Shown: positions 57,417 to 64,000 of the stretch, one piece after another | How positions within the stretch are numbered: the first letter of the stretch is position 1 | Layout of the letters: each line of letters starts with the position of its first letter | Assembly (NCBI GenBank): GCA_028023455.1 | Contig: JAQFVV010000316.1 | Span: forward strand, 372,001 to 436,000 | Length of the DNA: 64,000 nt | DNA from: Epiperipatus broadwayi | Taxonomy: Eukaryota > Onychophora > Udeonychophora > Euonychophora > Peripatidae | Reading direction: 5' to 3' | Notes under the pieces: generated by a model | What the model was told of the DNA's origin: nothing | What the model saw: only the letters and a program-made list of their open reading frames with translations | Databases searched by the model: none | Program-made: the position numbers and the translations under genes

Positions 57417-57987
57417 TTGTTTCTGTTCGAAAACCATAATTTATGTAAATATGAGGCAGACAAAAGAAATAATCTTATCAATTACATTGGAGATTTAGTA
57501 AAAGTAGAGAATACTCAATCATCTATCAATCATAAGAGAAAAAAAAAACCAAGAATTCTCATTCCATACATCCATTCAATAGCTAAAAGTCTTATTAACA
57601 AACTCTCTTGTGATTTTGAAGTCACTTTTCGTTCGCCTCCCAATACCAAAGACAGGATCAAACTCAAATTCACTCCTCAAGTTATTTACAAGATTACTTG
57701 CCCCCAAAGAAATTGCCAAGCATCATATTATGGAGAAACCAGGACCAACATTGCAACCAGAATAGCATAGCATAGATATACCTTTATAATAAGACTAGTT
57801 TGAAGATAATTCAATTTTTGCTGAACACGAAAGAATCACTGGCTATAGTTTCCAATCAACAACTGCCGATGTTGTCTGCTCTGAGAGAAATGACACCAAA
57901 CGCAAGGTCAGGGAAGCATGCTACATAGAAAGTGATCCTACATCAATCAATAGAAGAGAGGCATGCCTTTCTCTTTCTCGAAAATAG
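57417..57987 (+). pseudogene. PLE GIY-YIG endonuclease fragment inside RTE-A
   Basis: The frame 57417-57770 contains RILIPYIHSIAKSLINKLSC, FRSPPNTKDRIKLKF and the GIY-YIG core QVIYKITCPQRNCQASYYGE, with a CX4C pair as in PLEs. After a frameshift the C-terminus continues from 57820 (AEHERITGYSFQSTTADVVC, REACYIESDPTSINRRE) to TAG 57985-57987. The insert begins at about 57423 and its non-coding 3' part ends at about 58210. It is a 5'-truncated insertion and belongs to a different PLE lineage from the 55-kb element: its sequence is less AT-rich and its core residues differ. Confidence 0.8.
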
Positions 57988-59689
57988 TCTCTGTAGTCAG
58001 TTTACATTACTTTGCATACATTTGCATTGACATTGATATAGTTCTCAACATTCCAGTAGCTATGAATATGAAAGTATGAATCCTCCCAAAAGTGCTCAGT
58101 TTTCTAAATTGTAGAATATCATTTATTTTATTTACTGTTATCAGCTTCATTATCTGTGTGCAAAGCATATATATATAATATGGATTTTATATGCTAATAA
58201 AGTAAAGCTTTAACTATTTTAATTTAAAAAGTGAATATGTACTTTATTATAAAGATACAAATATTAAAAGCACAAGCATAGTGAGATTCATTATAAATAA
58301 AAACTGAAGAATAACATTTTGAAGATTGATAGTATATTACATAAGAGTGACAAAATTAGTTATTCAAATTAATGAAGATATAAAATGTAGGTAATTCAAG
58401 TTTATATCCCCAACAAATTACCATTGTGATGAAGTAGAGAATTTTTATGATATACAAAATGCTTTTGATCAGATTCTGGAATACTTTGAATGAATATAAA
58501 AATGCTGTGAGTAAATATGGTTATGATGACAGAAATGAAAGAGAATACAAACGTGGAATTTGCAGAAAAAAGAAAACTATATATTATGAATTTCTTCTTT
58601 GAGAAAAATGCTAAATGAAAATGGATATAGTCATCCAAAAATTGGATTATATTTTGATAACAGAAATATACCTTTCAAAACTATAATGTTCTTAATAGAC
58701 TCAATACAGGAAATCATCATCAATTTGTGATATGTAAGGTAAATGCAAAACTAAAAAGATATCAACAGTTGATATTCCTAGCCTTTAGAAAATCTCCAAC
58801 GAATTTATATTAGAACTTGCAAATTGTTTTAAAATATTAACAGATTTTGAAGATGGTTCAGACTATTTAAATCAATAAAAAGATAACAGATATTCTATTA
58901 AGAGCTGTAAGAAAGATAGCTGGTATTCTATTAAAAACTGCAAGAAAGATAGCTGGCACAAAAAAGCAGCAGCTTATTAGCAAATTGTCTAATGAGACAA
59001 GAAAATGAATCAAGAGAAAAAGGAGTATACATTTTTTTAAAAATTATTCATTAAAAAGAATTGAATATTTCAAATTTTGTACAAAAAACGAAAAAGAATT
59101 ACTAATAATATAAGAAAATATATAATGTAAATTGGCGAGAAAGGCTATAGAATGAGAATAGAAGTTTCAAAAGTATAAAACAACATCTTGGTATTTGAAG
59201 GAAGATTGTTTTAGCAATAATAAGAAAAGATAGAATTATTACTAAAAAGAGGAATGACATTATGAAATTTATGGAAGAGTTCTATAAATCAGAATTTCTC
59301 GAACTGAAAATAAATTTCAAATTTTTAAATTACTGAAAAATTAGATTTATTTTTATATAGATATATTATTTAAATTTTAATGTGAAAATTTATCCACTAT
59401 GCCATATAACATAACCTAATAATGACAGTTTATTTTACAATTCATATACGTCAACACTATTAACATCAGGGAATACTTTTTTGCATAGTTTACTAGTTTC
59501 ATTTTTGTAATAACTATCACTGATACTAGAACATTTGATAATTCTTCATTAACATTTTAATCCTGAAATGGACAAGTGGCAAATAAAAAAAGAGATCAGG
59601 CCATCAAAGGCAGTAAAAGAAATCAAAGAATCCAAGTCAGAAGCGACAATGTTCATATCTTACAGAACCAGTAAAACCATCCACATCAT

Positions 59690-61710
59690 TTTCAATACCA
59701 TTTGGTAAAAAGCAGGAATGAAAAATTTTGTACATATGATCCTTCTTATTTGAAATATGGACTTGTACTTTGTATAGTGGATCACACAAGCTGCTAATCT
59801 GCGAGAAACAATTGTCAAATGATTGTATGAGACCTGTAAAACTTAGTCACTATTTACATACTGTGCATAGTGAATTTACAAATAAGGCAATTGAATTTTT
59901 TCAAAGAAAGCCCAAAGAATTAAAATGCCATATTAAGTATTTTCAAAGCATGCTAAATTAATGACAAACTAATAAAAGTTTCTTTCAAAATTGTTTATTA
60001 ATTGCAAAGATCTCATCTTAATAACAGCAATAAAAATTTGCAAAACTATATGAAGTTCTAAAATGACAAACCTTTTAAAAAAAAAATTCCTGTGCCCAAA
60101 GATCCAATAAAAGAAAAGGTGGTATTGCTGACAATATCATGTCTACTTTATTATCACGAATGAAGGAAAGTTCTATATTTGCCATACAACTTAATGAATC
60201 AACAAACAATAAGAATGGTGGTAATTTAATTGTTTTTTTTTTTTATCAGATACCGGTATAATTTGCAAATTCACGAAGACCTGCTGTTTTGTATAAATCT
60301 CCCCAGAGTAATTAAAAGAGATATATTTGAAAAGGTGAATAACTTTTTTTATAGAAAAAGAAGCTGATGGGAAAAATACATTGGGGTTTGCACTGATGGA
60401 GGTGCAGCCATAACTAGTAGGATTTATAGGAAATTAAAAAAACATATAACTGAATGCAAGACATGTTCATTGTAGTATCCACAGATAAAATCTAATATTT
60501 CGTCATGCAAAAAAATCACTTAGTAAATAATATCACTACTACAAGACTGTTTCAAATTTTATGCCAAAAGATGGCCTCCAATTATGAATTTCTTCTATAT
60601 CACAGAATAAAGTACTAAAAAGTTTTAATATTAAACGATAAATTACAAATTTTTCTTCTTGGTAAAAATCCTACATTAGCACCTCGCTTTTCAGATCAAA
60701 ATTGGATATATTTGTTTTCTTACTTGATGGATTTTTTCAACAAAATAAAAAAATTGAATGTTTCTCTGAAGGAAAAAGTACCAATATATTAACTGTAATC
60801 ACAAAACTGCAAGGATTTCAAAATAAGCTTTCTGCATGATTAAACAGTTTTAGGAATAATAATATAGAAATGTTTGTTTATCACCATAAATTTCTTGAAG
60901 AAAATAATATTTTATTATCAGCAGAAAGTGACAAAATAATAACTAACCACATATCACATTTGATGAATTTTTAAAAAAATATTTTCCTAACTTAAATAAA
61001 AATAAAGAATATGACTGGATAAGAACTCTATTTGCTCCATCCCTATAATTTACCAATCTCTCATGGTCATCTCAATGAAAACTAATTGGCTTAAGAGCAG
61101 ATTCAATCCTGGAATAGAACTTCTGTAATAAGAATTTATCATAATATTACCAAAATCATACTTTTCTTTATTTTGCTGTAATATCCTATAAATACAATTT
61201 ATCCAAACCCCTTCGAACACTTTAGCAAAACTCTATATTTGTTCATATGTACATACACCTACTTTTCTACTGTAAGTCTTCTTTAGAGCCAGTTCATTTT
61301 AATCTCTTAAAAAAATGTTTTCTTAAGAGATTAAAGTGAACTGGCTCTGAAAAAGACTGCAGGAAAGTTAAAACGTAGGTGTATGTATATATGTACAAGT
61401 AAAGAGTTTTGCTAAAAAGTGTTTGAAGAGGTTTGGATAAATTGTATTTATAAGAATTTATCATACTTTTAGATTCAACAACAACAAAAATATTCTTCAT
61501 TGGTAAACATATTCTGGTTCTGTTCAGATCCACATATCTTTGCAAAACTGTATTTTTATCACTATTAATAATTAATTAATGAACATAGATCTTGTTTATT
61601 AACAGAAACATGGAAAAAAATCGAAGAATTGCTGTGTCAAATATTTCATCCAATACTGATTTTTTTGCAGCAATATCCAAACATATCCATCATATTAAAT
61701 TATTAAAATC
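59690..61710 (+). pseudogene. hAT transposase (ZBED5/FAM200-like), broken
   Basis: Pieces in order. BED-finger region: KFCTYDPSYLKYGL, then ICEKQLSNDCMRPVKLSHYL and HTVH (59.73-59.87 kb). Next IEFFQRKPKELK. The catalytic block contains YIGVCTDGGAAITSRIYRKL, with the conserved D at 60395-60397. Then DEFLKKYFPNLNKNKEYDWI (about 60960-61020) and LRADSILE (61095). The hairpin insertion at 61144-61449 splits the C-terminal dimerisation region, which resumes with FRSTYLCKTVF (about 61515-61550) and NRRIAVSNISSNTDFFAAIS (61610-61680). Stops and frameshifts are many. These proteins catalyse cut-and-paste transposition; this copy cannot. Confidence 0.85.
61128..61465. repeat. Hairpin element with 16-bp TSD inside hAT
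   Basis: ATAAGAATTTATCATA at 61128-61143 and 61450-61465 flanks the insert 61144-61449. The hairpin (61190-61449) pairs AAATACAATTTATCCAAACC with GGTTTGGATAAATTGTATTT and continues through TTAGCAAAACTCT, ACATACACCTAC and AGCCAGTTCA to a centre at TCTTAAAAAAATG. A 46-nt tail lies on the left (61144-61189). No coding content. Confidence 0.9.
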
Positions 61711-61993
61711 TCTATTGTTATATTATTCAATTTTTGTTCTAATAATATTAATGAATTTTGAGTTTCATATATTTGTAATATTTATAATTCTTTAAATATT
61801 CTGTATTGTAATGAAAATGTAAATAAAAAAATTATTTAAATAAACTAAATATAAATACAATAAAATTGTATAATAAAAGCAATGAATCTATTAACATTTT
61901 TTTTCTTTTGGAGATTCTAAATATTTCTAGATATTCTAGGGAAGGCTTTATATCAATGATTTTGAGAAGAACTGCTATAAAGAATTATATAGT

Positions 61994-62252
61994 AATAATG
62001 AACTGAAGTATATACTCTTATTCTTCTCCTTTACTTTCTTTGCATTTCTTCAGATATTCATATATATTGCTTATAATAACTTCTCTCATATACATTTTAA
62101 TGCAAAAATTTTTTTTAATAAAACTTCTTTATTTTCCTGACAGTTTCGACTGTCCAGCAGTCTTCATCAGAACTTCTCAAATTTCCTCTGATTAAAAAAT
62201 TTTTTTTGCATTAAAGTGTATATGAGAGAAGTATATGAATAATAATGAACTG
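61994..62252. repeat. Hairpin element with 12-bp TSD inside RTE-A copy 5
   Basis: AATAATGAACTG flanks it at 61994-62005 and 62241-62252. Hairpin 62056-62240: ACTTCTCTCATATACATTTT and AATGCAAAAATTTTTTTTAA face their complements in TTTTTTTTGCATTAAAGTGT and ATATGAGAGAAGTATATGAA. A 50-nt tail (62006-62055) lies on the left. The core is CAGTTTCGACTGTCCAGCAG followed by TCTTCATCAGAAC. Confidence 0.88.
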
Positions 62253-63635
62253 GTCAGGATTTTAAATGAAGAAGTGAGACATGCAATTAAATCTATAAAA
62301 AAAGGGAAAGCTCCGAGAAATGATGAAATCATTATCGATATTTTAAAAGAAACAGTGAAGAAATAGAAAAATTGTTGGCTAAAGTATATAAAACATGTCT
62401 AAATGATAAAAACATGTTAAATGATTGGATGAATGCAGCGGCAATAAGATGCTAATAAAAAAAAATATTAGAAATTACAACTCTATAGGTTTTCTCAGTT
62501 TCGTACAAAATCTTTTCAAAGATAATTACTTCTAACAAAACTTTGAATTTTAATTAACCAAAAAAAACAAGCTAGATTTAAAAGTAGTTTTAGCATAATG
62601 GATCACATCAAAGTATTAAGAGAGAAGTTATAGAAAGGATTAATGAATATGAGTTTCCATTGTGCTTTGGATTTGTAAATTATGAAAAGGCATTTGATTC
62701 TTTAAGCATTTCTGCAGTGATTAAAGTTTTCGACTGTCGAAATATCGACTCAGAATATTGTTATATTACAAATAATATTTATCAAAATGCAAGGAGCACT
62801 GATTAGATTACATGGTGATATAAGATTAAGACTGAAAAGGGTCTAAGACTGAGTGATTCTATATCTCAAAACTTTTTACTGAAGTTTTACAAGAAATACT
62901 TTGTTGTTTAAATAGGAAGCTAAAGGAGTAATAGTAAATGAAAATTATTTAAATCATCTAGATTTTGTAGTTATTTTTACAAATAATGTTCCAGAGCTTC
63001 AGGAAATGTTACAAGAGTTATCGGATAAAAGCAAAAAAATAGGATTAAAGATAAATACTAAAAAGATTAAAGTTATGTTAAATTGATTGTTTCAGAAGAA
63101 GAAAATAAATACTGATAATCGTGAATTAAAAGAATTAACTTCAAATACTTTAGCCCGATTATTAATAAAGATGGAACATAATGGAATGGATGAAATTAGT
63201 TATAGAAAAACTATTAAAAGGAAATATGCCTGTATTTGAAAAGGAATGTTTTTAATATATGTATTTTCTCAATTTTTATTTATGAATCTGAGACTTGAAC
63301 ACTTAATAAAAGAACAATGTAAAGATGTAGAGATGCATCGTAGGATTAATAAGAAGAGATCAAAAATGAAATACATGGGTGAAAGAAACAATAGGTATCA
63401 CTGATATCAGTGAAAATATTAAGAGACTAAAATGACCTAAGTCAGACATGTTATCGAAATTGATAATAATAGATGGATAATTAAAATTTTAAATTGGATT
63501 CCAAATGAATCTCACATCTGAGATGGATGAATGTAATAAGAAAGTTTACTGGTGTGATGTGATGAGAGGTTATTGATCGGAAAAACGACAGAAACTTCTG
63601 GCCTTGGATTAATAATGGTTGAAAATGATGATGAT

Positions 63636-64000
63636 ATATATCTACTGAAGAAATTAGGAATTGGATTAAAATTTATTTTATCAGTAGAAGAATTATAAAG
63701 GATAAGTTAAAGGAAATTATACATATGAAACAAAATCTCATAAGGAAACTTATTAATAAGTATTTGATTAGTTCATTTTGGAAAAGTGATAAGAAATGTC
63801 TAGAAATTATTTAATGGTAGACCAATTGAATATTTCAAACTGCAATAAAGGTGAGTTCTGTAAAAAGAATTGCATGATACATGATAATAAATATGAACAT
63901 ACATTAATCAATAGCAAGATCACTCAATTTAAAGATGAAAACTCAGATTGCAATTACAGCTTAAATATTAAACCAATAGTATTGTTTAAGGCTTTTTAAA
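63636..64000 (+). other. Unidentified frame running off the window
   Basis: The frame 63796-63999 (67 codons, polar, with CNKGEFCKKNCMIHDNKYE) is open close to the window end. Upstream in-phase sequence is stop-bearing. The cysteine pattern C-X6-C-X3-C is not one I can assign. It could be a decayed PLE or LINE part. Confidence 0.2.

Larger units (their letters stand above)
59282..61982 (+). mobile_element. hAT DNA transposon inside RTE-A copy 5
   Basis: The 8-bp TSD CTATAAAT (59282-59289) / CTATAAAG (61975-61982) fits the hAT preference nTnnnnAn. The ends are CAGAATTTCTCGAACTG on the left and the complement of CAGTTCTTCTCAAAATC on the right, like the CAGNGTTTCTCAAA consensus. The element is 59290-61974, 2685 bp including a later 306-bp hairpin insertion. 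Removing it restores the LINE sequence GTTCTATAAAGAATTATATA. It encodes a broken transposase in the plus direction. Confidence 0.9.
56857..63635 (+). mobile_element. RTE-A copy 5, old, with three nested insertions
   Basis: The start (GGCTGCAAAAAAGTATTTGC) and 5' UTR match copies 1 and 2. The EN continues to about 57422, is interrupted by a PLE, and resumes at about 58211 (TTTAAAAAGTGAATATGTAC). It runs to 59289, where a hAT element is inserted, resumes at 61975, is interrupted again at 62006-62240, and reaches a GATGATGATATATAT tail at about 63635. The RT is recognisable (GFVNYEKAFDSL at 62.67 kb, LDFVVIFTNN at 62.97 kb with the ADD lost) but full of stops. It is the oldest RTE-A copy here. 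Without the insertions it is about 3.1 kb. Confidence 0.85.

Overview
This window is AT-rich, gene-poor eukaryotic (metazoan) DNA built almost entirely from layers of transposable elements. The basis is several non-LTR retrotransposon families with animal-type endonuclease and reverse transcriptase (RT) motifs, Penelope-like elements (PLEs), a hAT DNA transposon, tRNA-derived SINEs, poly-A and microsatellite tails, and long runs of A/T. No convincing host gene, rRNA or functional tRNA was found. The species cannot be named from sequence alone. The mix of RTE, Tx1-like, PLE and hAT elements suits an invertebrate such as a mollusc, but this is inference.

Layout. 0.5-1.9 kb: endonuclease fragments of an old LINE (LINE-B), partly tandemly duplicated. 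2.7-3.5 kb: two palindromic repeats. 4.4-5.45 kb: a decayed minus-strand LINE (LINE-D). 5.9-8.5 kb: a composite SINE-like repeat and a foldback. 8.8-10.1 kb: 5'-truncated L1/Tx1-like LINE (LINE-C) with an open 345-codon frame. 10.9-25.4 kb: mostly anonymous AT-rich DNA with foldbacks, SINE-like repeats, a hAT-like end, a CpG-dense segment and two minisatellites. 26.1-29.7 kb: RTE-A copy 1. 32.4-35.6 kb: a tandem array split by a GC-richer LINE-C copy. 36.0-37.3 kb: an element with inverted ends flanked by TA. 38.3-41.7 kb: RTE-A copy 2, nearly intact, sitting inside a minus-strand PLE. 43.5-44.7 kb: a foldback cluster. 45.8-49.25 kb: LINE-B RT region with a minus-strand RTE-A copy inserted in it. 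51.7-55.0 kb: three tRNA-derived SINEs. 55.2-56.7 kb: a PLE with inverted terminal repeats. 56.9-63.6 kb: an old RTE-A copy carrying a PLE, a hAT element and a hairpin element.

Main result. Several palindromic elements can be sized exactly because they interrupt recognisable sequence or sit between direct repeats. Five insertions (26.8, 28.8, 37.4, 61.1 and 62.0 kb) share one architecture: a hairpin abutting one target-site duplication (TSD), a 33-62 nt non-palindromic tail at the other end, and a TSD of variable length (9, 16, 13, 16 and 12 bp). Variable TSDs and a one-sided tail point to LINE-type retroposition of a hairpin RNA rather than cut-and-paste transposition. RTE-A is the obvious candidate source of the enzyme, but that link is not shown by the sequence.

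Nested order read from the sequence: hairpin inside hAT inside RTE-A; PLE inside RTE-A; RTE-A inside PLE; RTE-A inside LINE-B; LINE-C inside a satellite. All coordinates of decayed elements were estimated by eye.
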